In this document: positions 25,417-34,105 of the stretch, piece after piece
How the letters are laid out: every line of letters begins with the position of its first letter
Numbering within the stretch: position 1 is the stretch's first letter
Assembly (NCBI RefSeq): GCF_047303325.1
Contig: NZ_JBKBEX010000004.1
Coordinates: forward strand, 283,707-347,706
From: Polaromonas sp047303325
Lineage (GTDB): Bacteria > Pseudomonadota > Gammaproteobacteria > Burkholderiales > Burkholderiaceae_C
Length of the DNA stretch: 64,000 bases
Direction of reading: 5' to 3'
Translations under genes and position numbers: made by a program
The notes under the pieces: model-generated
What the model saw: the letters and a program-made list of their open reading frames with translations, nothing else
Told to the model about the DNA's origin: nothing
Database searches by the model: none

Positions 25417-27150
25417 TCAGTTGCCAGGCGGCACCAGCACGGTGGGAATGGCCTGTTCAGCGGTGAGGGGGTAGTCACGGCTGAAATGCAGGCCGCGGCT
25501 TTCGCGGCGGGATTGAGCGGAGCGCACGATAAGGTCGGCCACCTGCACCAGGTTGCGCAGTTCCAGCAGGTCGCGTGTGACGCGGAAGTTCGCATAGAAC
25601 TCGTCAATTTCCGACTGCAGCAGCGCGATGCGATGCGCGGCGCGCTCCAGGCGCTTGTTGGTTCGCACAATGCCCACGTAGTTCCACATCAGCCGGCGCA
25701 GTTCGTCCCAGTTGTGGGCGATCACCACCTGCTCGTCGGCATCGGTCACCTGGCTCTCGTCCCAGGCGGGCAGTGAAACCTGTGAATCATTTTGGCCTTC
25801 AGCGGTGGTGCGGTGGGCGCGAGCGGTTTCCGATTTGATAGCGCTTGCCACTTCGTGAGCAAACACCACACACTCGACCAGCGAATTGCTGGCCAGCCGA
25901 TTGGCGCCGTGCAGGCCGGTGCAGGCGGTTTCGCCCGCCGCGTAAAGGTTTGCGATATCGGTGCGGCCGACCAGATCGGTGAGTACGCCGCCGCAGGTGT
26001 AGTGGGCGGCCGGTACGACGGGAATCGGTTGACGTGCGATGTCAATACCGAGTGACAGGCAGCGTGCGTGGATGGTCGGAAAATGCTCCCGCACAAACGC
26101 TTCGCCCTTGTGCGAGATGTCCAGGTAGACACAGTCCACACCGTGTTTTTTCATCTCGAAATCAATCGCGCGGGCGACTACATCACGCGGCGCCAGCTCG
26201 GCGCGTTCATCGTGCGACGGCATGAAGCGCGCGCCGCCTGCCGATTCCGGCAGGCGCAATATGCCGCCTTCGCCGCGCACCGCTTCGCTGATCAAAAAGG
26301 ACTTGGCCTCGGGGTGGTACAGGCAGGTGGGGTGGAACTGGATGAACTCCATGTTGCCGACGCGGCACCCGGCGCGCCAGGCCGCGGCGATGCCGTCGCC
26401 GGTGGCGGTATCGGGGTTGCTGGTGTAGAGGTAGACCTTGCCGGCACCGCCGGTGGCCAACAGGGTGTGGCGTGCGGCAAAGGTGCGGACGATGCCGCCT
26501 CCCGCGTTGGCCGCGCCGTCGTCGCGGCTGTCCAGCGCATACAGGCCGACACAGCGCGGCCGGCCGGTAGCGATGTCGTTCCGCACGATCAGGTCCACCA
26601 GCGTGGTCTGCTCAAACACCTCGATGCAGGGTTGGGCCCGGACGGCCGCGATCAGGCTTTCCTGAACAACGGCGCCGGTGGCATCGGTCGCGTGCACGAT
26701 GCGCCTGTGGCTGTGCCCGCCTTCGCGGGTGAGGTGCAGCGCCGCTTTGGGGCCGGGCTCCTGCGTAAAGGCCACGCCCTGGGCCTGCAGCCAGGCGATG
26801 GCTGCCGGTGCGCCCTTGACGACTTGAGCCGTCGCCGCCTCGTCGGACAGCCAGGCGCCCGCTGCTTGCGTGTCGGCGATATGGGCCGCAAAGCTATCAC
26901 CTTCTTTGCCTTGCGCCAGCACCGCTGCAATGCCGCCCTGTGCCCAGCCGCTGGCGCCGTCCGCCAGCTTGCCCTTGGTCAGCACTGCGATGCGAAGCGA
27001 GGTGCCGTCCATACCGCTGCCTTCCACCAGTTTGAGCGCGGTGCTGAGTCCGGCCAGGCCGCTGCCGATGATGACCACATCAAAGGTGTGCTGCACGGGG
27101 GCATCGGCCTTGGCGGGCTGCTGGGGGCCTGAGGCGGGAAGGGTGTTCAT
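25417..27150 (-). CDS. nadB: L-aspartate oxidase
   Basis: A 577-residue FAD enzyme oxidising aspartate to iminoaspartate, the first step of bacterial NAD synthesis. The dinucleotide loop DVVIIGSGLAGLSTALKL lies at about 23-40. The ASGWAQGGIAAVL segment, HTLLATGGAGKVYLYTSNP, the QFHPTCLY active-site region and GANRLASNSLVECVVF mark the family. The C-terminal helical domain includes RRLMWNYVGIVR. Two starts are possible (27174 or 27150); the latter is used, though neither has a strong ribosome site. The N-terminal 20 residues are low-complexity. Confidence 0.95.
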   Translation of the reverse strand: MNTLPASGPQQPAKADAPVQHTFDVVIIGSGLAGLSTALKLVEGSGMDGTSLRIAVLTKGKLADGASGWAQGGIAAVLAQGKEGDSFAAHIADTQAAGAWLSDEAATAQVVKGAPAAIAWLQAQGVAFTQEPGPKAALHLTREGGHSHRRIVHATDATGAVVQESLIAAVRAQPCIEVFEQTTLVDLIVRNDIATGRPRCVGLYALDSRDDGAANAGGGIVRTFAARHTLLATGGAGKVYLYTSNPDTATGDGIAAAWRAGCRVGNMEFIQFHPTCLYHPEAKSFLISEAVRGEGGILRLPESAGGARFMPSHDERAELAPRDVVARAIDFEMKKHGVDCVYLDISHKGEAFVREHFPTIHARCLSLGIDIARQPIPVVPAAHYTCGGVLTDLVGRTDIANLYAAGETACTGLHGANRLASNSLVECVVFAHEVASAIKSETARAHRTTAEGQNDSQVSLPAWDESQVTDADEQVVIAHNWDELRRLMWNYVGIVRTNKRLERAAHRIALLQSEIDEFYANFRVTRDLLELRNLVQVADLIVRSAQSRRESRGLHFSRDYPLTAEQAIPTVLVPPGN

Positions 27151-27310
27151 GGAGGCGGTATGACCTTGCTGCATCAGGCAATGGTACGGGCGAACGCCCG
27201 GATGTCCTGTTAGCCCGTAAACCGCAAATTATCAGCCAGCCCAGGTGCCCGGCTTTGGATGCGGCCTGATGGAGCCGCCCGTGAGCCGCTGGGGTGGGGT
27301 GGCGGGAAGG

Positions 27311-28060
27311 TCAGCGCGGCGCGAGGGGAGCCGGCGGCTGCGCGCTTTCGTCAACCTCATAGGATCCGAAAACATCGCGAGCGATCCGGGTCTCGGGCAG
27401 GATGTACACGACGCCGTCGGTGCCGGTGAAGGCTGGGCTGACCACCCTGTCGTAAAAACTGACAGGGACATTGATGCAGCCAAAGGTGACACGGTTGTCT
27501 GCAGGGGTGGCGCTGGCCAGGCGCTGGGCGCGCTGTTCAGCGGGCGTTCCCTTTACCACTCTGTGCAGGGAGATGGAGGTGGCGTAGTCAATCCAGAGTA
27601 TTTCCACGCCGTGAAGATTGCGGGCCAGCGAAGCGACAAACCGGCCGGCCGGTGTGGTGCGTTCGTGCGCCAGGATGGTGGAAAGCTTGCGCTCGCCAAT
27701 GCCCGGCGTGGAGTCGTCGCCGCGTGCCAGGCCCAGCAGGGCCGGCGCTGCGCCTATGAGTTGTCCACTCTTGTCAAGGACCAAGACCTGCGCGTTGACC
27801 TTGTCGACAATCATGAAGGGCATGCCCCGGTTGTCGGCCGAGTCCACAATCCATGCAGCCAGCCCGGCCACTTCCCTGGACACTTGTTGTTGCCCGAAGC
27901 TGGCATGTTTGCGTGCGGAGGGGGAAGCCTCACCGGCGGCCCATGCGCCCTGGAAGGCCGACACGCTCAGCAGTGTGGCGACGCACATTCCCTGTGCAGT
28001 GAGTGTCCTGGCGGCGCTGGCCAGGGATACGCGAGGACTTGCAAGCGATGGAAGTGACAT
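27311..28060 (-). CDS. Exported YkuD-like L,D-transpeptidase family protein
   Basis: A 249-residue protein with an N-terminal signal sequence (cleavage probable near residue 42). A YkuD-like fold is suggested by KVNAQVLVLDKSGQLIGAAP and by the TPAGRF segment. His166 in SISLHRV and Cys195 in RVTFGCINVP form a catalytic pair of the [S/T]xGC type. Canonical L,D-transpeptidases have SHGC and a shorter His-Cys spacing, so this is a divergent member. The family cross-links peptidoglycan or attaches proteins to it. It lies 31 bp after the TpsA exoprotein gene on the same strand, which suggests cotranscription with the secretion pair. Confidence 0.75.
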   Translation of the reverse strand: MSLPSLASPRVSLASAARTLTAQGMCVATLLSVSAFQGAWAAGEASPSARKHASFGQQQVSREVAGLAAWIVDSADNRGMPFMIVDKVNAQVLVLDKSGQLIGAAPALLGLARGDDSTPGIGERKLSTILAHERTTPAGRFVASLARNLHGVEILWIDYATSISLHRVVKGTPAEQRAQRLASATPADNRVTFGCINVPVSFYDRVVSPAFTGTDGVVYILPETRIARDVFGSYEVDESAQPPAPLAPR

Positions 28061-28091
28061 CGGGTGTGTGCCTGGGTCTGGGCCTGATGGG

Positions 28092-30329
28092 CTAGTTGCG
28101 TTCCGGTTTGGGGGCGTAGCGCCGGGCGACGTAAGGTTGGGGCGGGATGAGCGGAATGGCCACCGGCACCACCTCTTTTTCTTCCGCCAGTGCCAGGAAC
28201 ACATCGTCGTTGCTGGCGTAGGGTGTGGGCATCAGCTCCAGGGGGAACGTACCTGCCATGGCGACCAACGACATGCCCATGAAAGGTTTGGCGGCCGAAA
28301 GAGCCGCGAGAACGCCAGGCGTTACAAGGGCCGCAGGACCGATGGTTCCGGTGGTCTTGCTGACAATCGGCCCGCAACAGGTTGTAGCCAGTGCGTATTG
28401 GGCAGCGTTGGGACCGACCAGCCGGTAGCCGGTAAAGGTCACGGTTTTCCCGGTTCCCGGGTCTGCGCTGTTGAATACGGCGGTGCTGCCCGGATCTGCC
28501 ACCAGGCTGACCCCCGCGGGATTCCCTTTCAGGGACACGAGGGTGGCGGCGGTGGTTCCGTCGTAGGTTTTGGTGACTTCAGGGAACACCAGCATGCGCT
28601 GGGTCAGCGTGCTGTCGACCAGTATGAACTTCGGCAAGTAATCTGTGGGCGCTGCGTACGAGACCGGGTTGTAGTTGATGGTGACCGGTGCAGCGGTCCC
28701 CGCTGTGCCCGTGATACTCGGGCGACTGGCGCCAGTGACGGTCATGTTCACAGTGCCTCCCGCAGCACCCGGCCCCGTTCCGTCCGTATCGGCGATCAGG
28801 GTTAGGCCGAGGGGCAGGCCCAAGCTTCGGGTGATGTCGGCATTGCCATTGGTCATCGCGATTTTGGCGTTGACGTTGACGTCATTGGCCGCGCACATCT
28901 CCAGGTTGCCCCTGACCATGGTGATAGCCGCGTTCTGGTTCACGTTGCGGCCTGCGGACAGCAAAACGCTTGCGTCGGTCACTGAAATGGCCGCATTCAC
29001 GTTGACGTCGCGTCCGCAGCACACGGCCAGATTGCCGTTGGTGGCCGTTATCGTCGAATTGATATTGACGTCACGGTCAGCGTTGAGTGTCAAGGTGGTC
29101 GGGGCGCCGGCGGCGGTCCAGGTCACTGGGCCGTTGACAAAAATATCTCCCTCACCGACCCCAGGTGGCGTGACGATGGTGATGTTGCTGTTGACCAGGT
29201 CAAAGCCAAGCTGAATATTGGAATAATTTCCACCCAGGCCGATGACGAAGTTTTGAGGGTCGATGAGCCAGGTGCCAGTCAGGCCGAAAGGAGCGGCTGT
29301 CGTGCGCACCCCGCTCCCAATGCTTACTGTGCCGGCCGAGGTTTCCATGAAGCCGCCGTCACCTCCGTTCGGTGCGCTGGCGTCCAGCGTGCCGGCCACA
29401 TTCATCGTGCCGGAATCCATATCGCCGAGCAGCAAAATGGTGCCGTTGCGGCTTCCGATGGTTTGCGCCTGGATGACGCCGGTGTTGTTTACCGCAGTAT
29501 GAAGAAGGCCGCCCGCCGCCTGCGTGGTCATCAGTACCTTGCCGCCGTCGGCGCGGATGATGCCGCCGTTTTCCACCAGCGCGTTGACAGCGCCTTGTGC
29601 CACGGACACGCGCAGCATGCCGTCACCGGCTAGGTCGAGCGTGGCCGCTTCGCCCCCTGCAAGCGCCACGCTCCCCAGGCGAGCGGTGATGACCCCCTGG
29701 TTGACGACTGTTTTGCCCATCAGTGCCACATACCCGCCGTCCGCCGCGCTTATCGTGCCCTGGTTGACTACCGATCCGTTGCCGGCGCGGCTGAAGCTGT
29801 AGTCACCGCTCATGAATTTGGCGTCGCTCAGGCTCATGGTCGTCGCGACCAGCCCGCTGACGTTGACCTGCGAGCCGCCGCCGAACAGGATGCCGTTGGG
29901 ATTGAGCAGGAAGACCTTCCCGTTGGCCGACAGGTTTCCCAGAATGCTGGAGGCGTCGGCCCCCAGCACGCGGTTGAGTGCGACGGAGTTGGCGCCCGGC
30001 TGGACGAATTGCACGCTCTGCCCGGCTGCAATGCCAAAGCTTTGCCAGTTGATGACTGCGTTGGCGGTGAACTGGTTGATGGTGGTGGCAGAGGTCGTGC
30101 TGGAAATGGTGGCCAAGCCGGCCGCAACTACGCCATCGGTGGGCAGGGCAAGGGCAGCGCCGCCGAACCCGAGCATCAGGCACGCTGACAGCAGATTGAC
30201 CGCAAAACAAGGGCGCGCCCTGCCCGTAGCGGTGCAGGCATTTTGTTTGCCCTGACCGCTGGCGTTTTCGGCGACTGCGACAAAGGCGCTGGAACTGGCG
30301 TTCCAGATGGTTCTGTAGATGTGGTTCAT
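28092..30329 (-). CDS. TpsA-type exoprotein with filamentous-haemagglutinin N-domain and MBG/YDG repeat
   Basis: A 745-residue secreted protein. An extended signal peptide (MNHIYRTIWNASSSAFVAVA, then a hydrophobic core at about 43-61) ends near ALA/LPTDG. The TPS domain (about 62-310) has the NPNGILFGG motif recognised by the partner transporter. Haemagglutinin-like beta-helix repeats follow (DVNINSTITATNGNL type, about 410-490). An MBG/YDG-like domain with VTKTYDGTTAA at about 580-660 and a proline-rich basic tail complete it. It carries Cys437-Cys438, Cys479 and Cys651-Cys652, odd for this class. It is short for a TpsA. The transporter gene is directly upstream. Confidence 0.88.
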   Translation of the reverse strand: MNHIYRTIWNASSSAFVAVAENASGQGKQNACTATGRARPCFAVNLLSACLMLGFGGAALALPTDGVVAAGLATISSTTSATTINQFTANAVINWQSFGIAAGQSVQFVQPGANSVALNRVLGADASSILGNLSANGKVFLLNPNGILFGGGSQVNVSGLVATTMSLSDAKFMSGDYSFSRAGNGSVVNQGTISAADGGYVALMGKTVVNQGVITARLGSVALAGGEAATLDLAGDGMLRVSVAQGAVNALVENGGIIRADGGKVLMTTQAAGGLLHTAVNNTGVIQAQTIGSRNGTILLLGDMDSGTMNVAGTLDASAPNGGDGGFMETSAGTVSIGSGVRTTAAPFGLTGTWLIDPQNFVIGLGGNYSNIQLGFDLVNSNITIVTPPGVGEGDIFVNGPVTWTAAGAPTTLTLNADRDVNINSTITATNGNLAVCCGRDVNVNAAISVTDASVLLSAGRNVNQNAAITMVRGNLEMCAANDVNVNAKIAMTNGNADITRSLGLPLGLTLIADTDGTGPGAAGGTVNMTVTGASRPSITGTAGTAAPVTINYNPVSYAAPTDYLPKFILVDSTLTQRMLVFPEVTKTYDGTTAATLVSLKGNPAGVSLVADPGSTAVFNSADPGTGKTVTFTGYRLVGPNAAQYALATTCCGPIVSKTTGTIGPAALVTPGVLAALSAAKPFMGMSLVAMAGTFPLELMPTPYASNDDVFLALAEEKEVVPVAIPLIPPQPYVARRYAPKPERN

Positions 30330-30379
30330 GAGGCGTCTTTCAAAAGCTTGCTGGGTACGGGTGGCTCGGTCTGCCGCGA

Positions 30380-32080
30380 TTAAAAATACTTGATGGCCTG
30401 GATCCAGAAACGGCCCGATTTGTCCGGCGCAGAGGTGGCCGCCGTGTCACCCAGCTTGCGTGCGTAGTAGGTTCGGATCGCAAAATTGCCAGGCTCGCCC
30501 CAGGTCAGCCCCACGCCATAAGCGCCCAGGCTGCGGTGGTTGTCGCCTGCCGCCCACGGTTTTTTGTTGATGGTGGCGCTGCCTCCGTCAACGAAGCCGA
30601 TCAGGTGAAACTGGCCGGGCACGCTCTCGGGCTTGGGTAGCAGCAGGCGGGCTTCCAGGGTGACGATGAATCCCTGGTCGCCAAAGGCTTCGCCCTGCGG
30701 ATAGGCCCTGACGCCATCCATGCCGCCCAGGACCATCTTCTCGGAAGAGTCCAGGTTTTTGGAGGCCAGTTGTCCGTTGACGCCCGCGTAAAAGGAAAGG
30801 GTGTCGGTGACGCGCTGCAGGCGGCTCGCACCGAAAGCAAGCTTGCCGTAGGAGCCGTTGGTGCGCGCACCGGTTGCATCGGCCGCCAGGGCAGCGGGCG
30901 TTTCAATATCCAGGTTGCCGGCAGACAGTCCCAGAGAAAAAGCGTTCATTCCGCCACCGCCCAGGTTGTCAAGGTGGCTCCCGTAGAGACTTGCCGTGAC
31001 GACGTTCGCCTTCTTGTCGACGACCGAGGGGACCACATCCACCCGGTCCTGAAAGGTCCGGTGGTCGTAGTTGAGGCCGGCGTTCAGATTGGTGTTGCGT
31101 GAGCGAATCAATGGATAGCTTGCGTAGATGCTCGCAATTTCCGCCGTGCCGTTGGCCTGCAGGGGGGTAAATTCCTTGCCCAGTTTATAGGCGAGGCGGC
31201 TGTAGGCCACGCCCGCTGTGGCTTTGCCCAACTGAAGCTGGTAGGACGCGCGACCGTAGTTCAGCCCCGAGCCCGACGTCACCGCCCGAAAACTGGCGAC
31301 GTCGCCCTGGCCCAGCAGGTTGTTGATGTTGACCGTGGCGCCCAGGCGGTATTCGCCGGTGTAGCGGTTTCCGGCGTTGTCCACGTCCACGCTGCCGCTG
31401 ATGCGCTGGCCTGGCGTGATGTCGACCAGCAGGTCGGAACTGCCGGGCGTTTCCCCGGGCACCAGTGTTGACTTGATCTTGACCCCGGGAATGTCCGAAA
31501 GCAGCAGCAGCCGCTTCTCGAGCGTGTCGTTGGTGATGGGATCGCCGCTGTTGACGCCACTCAGGATGTTTCGGACCAGGTCATCCGACAGGTGGGTCTG
31601 GTTGTTCAGGACGATCTTGCCGTATTGGCCTTCGCTGACTGCGATGGTGACGGTGTTGTCCTTGACGCTTTGCGCAGGCAGATAAGCCCGGGCGACAAAA
31701 TAACCGTTTTTCCGGTAGTGGTCGGTGATGCGGGCGGCCATGGCCTGCAACTCGGCCAATGTCAGCTCGGTATTGGGAGCAAAGCCGGTGAGGCCCACAA
31801 GCTCGGCTTCGGAAAATACACGTGAACCCGTGACTTGCAGGCTTCTGACCAAAATTTTGGCGGTGCCGGGTTCGGCCTTTCCAGGTGCTGTGCCTTCCTG
31901 AATCCTGATTTCCGGCGCCGCTTTCTGCGGAACGGGAACGGGAGGAAGCTGCTGAATCTGGCTGCCGGCACCGGGGAGCTGCTGGGCCAGAAGGGCTTGG
32001 CTCAGCGCCAGCATTGTCAAGGGAAGCAAGGCTTTTTTCAAACCCCGGGGTGTAGGGGCGCATCCTCGCGCAGTTTTCAT
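30380..32080 (-). CDS. ShlB/FhaC/HecB-type two-partner secretion transporter (TpsB)
   Basis: A 566-residue outer-membrane pore protein. The signal peptide is at 1-33 (ending ALLAQ), followed by a proline-rich linker. The first POTRA domain (about 72-150) includes VTGSRVFSEAELV and HYRKNGYFVARAYLP, and the second ends near GVKIKSTLVPG. A 16-strand barrel (about 220-566) carries the conserved GMDGVRAYPQGEAFGDQG loop (VRGY-like motif of the Omp85 superfamily), ending in a terminal Phe. It should recognise and translocate the TpsA encoded 50 bp downstream. AGGA occurs before the ATG. Confidence 0.93.
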   Translation of the reverse strand: MKTARGCAPTPRGLKKALLPLTMLALSQALLAQQLPGAGSQIQQLPPVPVPQKAAPEIRIQEGTAPGKAEPGTAKILVRSLQVTGSRVFSEAELVGLTGFAPNTELTLAELQAMAARITDHYRKNGYFVARAYLPAQSVKDNTVTIAVSEGQYGKIVLNNQTHLSDDLVRNILSGVNSGDPITNDTLEKRLLLLSDIPGVKIKSTLVPGETPGSSDLLVDITPGQRISGSVDVDNAGNRYTGEYRLGATVNINNLLGQGDVASFRAVTSGSGLNYGRASYQLQLGKATAGVAYSRLAYKLGKEFTPLQANGTAEIASIYASYPLIRSRNTNLNAGLNYDHRTFQDRVDVVPSVVDKKANVVTASLYGSHLDNLGGGGMNAFSLGLSAGNLDIETPAALAADATGARTNGSYGKLAFGASRLQRVTDTLSFYAGVNGQLASKNLDSSEKMVLGGMDGVRAYPQGEAFGDQGFIVTLEARLLLPKPESVPGQFHLIGFVDGGSATINKKPWAAGDNHRSLGAYGVGLTWGEPGNFAIRTYYARKLGDTAATSAPDKSGRFWIQAIKYF

Positions 32081-32282
32081 GGAGTCCTAAGTTGTGCCCC
32101 ATCCTGCGCGGATGCCTTCTCGAAAAGAGTAGGACGCAACGCTGCCAATTAGCAAGTTAATCGCTAAAACCTATAAATCTAAAAGTATTTCAATAAAAAC
32201 CCTGTTGACCACATCCGTCTGCGGTGGGTTTCGTTGAATCCGCCTGGCTCCGCAGATTCGGCTGCACGGCAGCCGGGGCCGT
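32081..32282 (-). promoter_or_regulatory. AT-rich upstream region of the secretion operon
   Basis: The middle of this gap (about 32145-32210) is far more AT-rich than anything nearby, with runs such as AAACCTATAAATCTAAAAG. It most likely holds the promoter of the TpsB-TpsA-transpeptidase operon. On the minus strand TTATTG and TAGGTT are 17 bases apart, only a weak sigma-70 match. AT-richness of this kind often attracts H-NS-like silencers. Confidence 0.45.
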
Positions 32283-33161
32283 TCAGGCCGGCGTGTAAGC
32301 CAGGCGCACGTAAATGGGCGCGAAGGCCTCGGCCTGGGTGACTTCCAGCAGGCCTTCTTTGGAGAGCTCGAGCAGCGCGATAAAGGTCACCACCAGCACC
32401 GGCATGCCGCGCGCGGCGTCGAACAGCTCCTCGAACTCCAGGAACTTGCGGCCCTGCAGCTTGCGCAGCACGATGCTCATGTGCTCGCGCACCGAGAGTT
32501 CTTCGCGGCTGATGACGTGGTGCTGCACCAGGCGGGCACGCTTGACGATGTCGCGCCAGGCTTCCTGCAGGTCGACCACGTTGACGTCGGGAAAGCGAGG
32601 CTGCAGCGATTGCTCGACATACACCTGGGCGCGCAGGAAATCGCGGCCGAACTGCGGCACCTCGTTGAGCTTGTGGGCGGCCAGCTTGATCTGTTCGTAC
32701 TCGAGCAGGCGGCGAACCAGCTCGGCACGCGGGTCTTCGGGCTCCTGGCCCTCGGCCACCTTCTTGGGCGGCAGCAGCATGCGCGACTTGATCTCGATCA
32801 GCATGGCGGCCATCAGCAGGTATTCGGCCGCCAGTTCCAGGTTGGTGGCGCGAATCTCGTCGACGTAGGTCAGGTACTGGCGCGTGACCGCCGCCATCGG
32901 GATGTCGAGGATGTTGAAATTCTGCTTGCGGATCAGGTAGAGCAGCAAGTCCAGCGGGCCTTCAAAGGCCTCGAGGAAAACCTGCAGCGCATCGGGCGGG
33001 ATGTACAGGTCATGCGGCATCGCGAACAGCGGCTCGCCGTACAGGCGCGCCAGCGCGACCTGGTCTATCACTTCGGGCATGTCCGTGCCCGCCACGGGCT
33101 GCGCCTGGCCGGCGGCCGGCGGCAGTTCCTGGGGTTCGGGCGTGAAATGGGGCTGGGACAT
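32283..33161 (-). CDS. scpA: Segregation and condensation protein A
   Basis: A 292-residue kleisin that bridges the SMC dimer with ScpB for chromosome condensation. The family N-terminal motif FEGPLDLLLYLIRKQNFNI is present at about 69-87, followed by DIPMAAVTRQYLTYVDEI and LELAAEYLLMAAMLIEIKSR. The C-terminal winged-helix region (about 220-290) includes VVTFIALLELSKEGLLEV. A 60-residue low-complexity N-terminal extension precedes it. ScpB is not adjacent. It lies 45 bp downstream of the DUF3460 gene. Confidence 0.95.
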   Translation of the reverse strand: MSQPHFTPEPQELPPAAGQAQPVAGTDMPEVIDQVALARLYGEPLFAMPHDLYIPPDALQVFLEAFEGPLDLLLYLIRKQNFNILDIPMAAVTRQYLTYVDEIRATNLELAAEYLLMAAMLIEIKSRMLLPPKKVAEGQEPEDPRAELVRRLLEYEQIKLAAHKLNEVPQFGRDFLRAQVYVEQSLQPRFPDVNVVDLQEAWRDIVKRARLVQHHVISREELSVREHMSIVLRKLQGRKFLEFEELFDAARGMPVLVVTFIALLELSKEGLLEVTQAEAFAPIYVRLAYTPA

Positions 33162-33206
33162 GAAAAAAAGCAGCGGCTATGGGCGTCGCGAAGGGCTGTG
33201 GCGCCC

Positions 33207-33434
33207 TTATTTGCCGTTGGGGTGGCTGCTGGTGCCGTAGACGTAGGGCTGCTGGGGCACGCGGGCCTCACCATACTCGGCCTGTTCGCTGCGGTTCAGG
33301 TTCTTGTCCCACAGCAAGGCACGCCCGGCGCGCTGCTCGGCCTCCAGCGTGGGCTTTTTGGCCTTGAGCTGGTCTATGAACTGCGTCGTGTCGGAGGTGT
33401 AGTCGGAGCGGCGGAAGAAGTTGAGGAGGGCCAT
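33207..33434 (-). CDS. DUF3460 family protein
   Basis: A 75-residue protein beginning MALLNFFRRSDYTSD, strongly charged and helical, with no membrane segment. It matches DUF3460, a small betaproteobacterial family of unknown function typically next to scpA and the pan genes. The reading frame extends far upstream in unrelated sequence, but ATG 33434 begins the conserved part. It is transcribed with scpA and divergently from the lipoprotein gene across 52 bp. Confidence 0.82.
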   Translation of the reverse strand: MALLNFFRRSDYTSDTTQFIDQLKAKKPTLEAEQRAGRALLWDKNLNRSEQAEYGEARVPQQPYVYGTSSHPNGK

Positions 33435-33486
33435 GGGGTCTAAACTGCCTGAAACGTATAGTGGGCTGATTTTACCGGGGTCTGCC

Positions 33487-34098
33487 ATGCCTTCCTTGTT
33501 TTCACCCTTTTCGCCCTCTTTGCCGGCCCAAAAGGGGTTGTCGCCCGCTTTTTCACCAAGAAGGATGTTTGCCTGTATGGGTCTGCTCTCATTTGTCCTG
33601 GGCCTGGTGGGCTGCGACCCGCAGCGCATCGCCGAACTTGAAGAAGGCGTGGCGACCGAAGCCGATGTGCGCGCCCGCTTCGGCGAGCCCGAAAAAATCT
33701 GGGATGCCGCCGACATGGCCGACACGCCCTTGCCCGGCGCGGCCGCGGCGGCGGGTGCGCGCACCTTTGAATACAACCGCCAGCCGCAGGGCCAGGCCAA
33801 CTACATGATCACCATAGGGGCGGACGGCAAGATGAGCGCGCTCCGGCAGGTGCTCACGCCGCAGAATTTCGAGAAAGTGCTGCCCGGCATGCGCATGGAG
33901 CAGGTACGCAAGATGCTCGGCAAGCCCATGAAGGTCACGCCTTATGCGCTCAAGCAGGAGACCCATTACGACTGGCGCTACCTGAACCCGCCTTCGACGG
34001 CGCGCATCTTCACGGTGGTGTTTGACGCCGACCTCAAGGTCAAGGGCACGGCCTCGGTGGATGAAGAAAGTGTCAGTCCGTCGGGCGGCACACGCTGA
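33487..34098 (+). CDS. BamE/SmpA-OmlA-like outer-membrane lipoprotein
   Basis: A protein of about 203 residues with a lipobox LVGC preceded by a hydrophobic stretch (MFACMGLLSFVLG). After the acylated Cys, the motif GVATEADVRARFGEPEKIW recalls the SmpA/OmlA fold, which recurs as VLPGMRMEQVRKMLGKP in the second half, so two OmlA-like halves may be present. BamE, the best-known relative, belongs to the outer-membrane assembly complex, but this protein is longer and may be a paralogue. The start is uncertain: ATG 33487 gives a long leader, ATG 33565 a very short one lacking basic residues. Confidence 0.75.
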   Translation: MPSLFSPFSPSLPAQKGLSPAFSPRRMFACMGLLSFVLGLVGCDPQRIAELEEGVATEADVRARFGEPEKIWDAADMADTPLPGAAAAAGARTFEYNRQPQGQANYMITIGADGKMSALRQVLTPQNFEKVLPGMRMEQVRKMLGKPMKVTPYALKQETHYDWRYLNPPSTARIFTVVFDADLKVKGTASVDEESVSPSGGTR

Positions 34099-34105
34099 AG
34101 GCCGG

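Noticed and set aside
33207..33800. 197-codon version of the DUF3460 gene
   Set aside because: The upstream part is antisense to the lipoprotein gene; family similarity starts only at the ATG at 33434.
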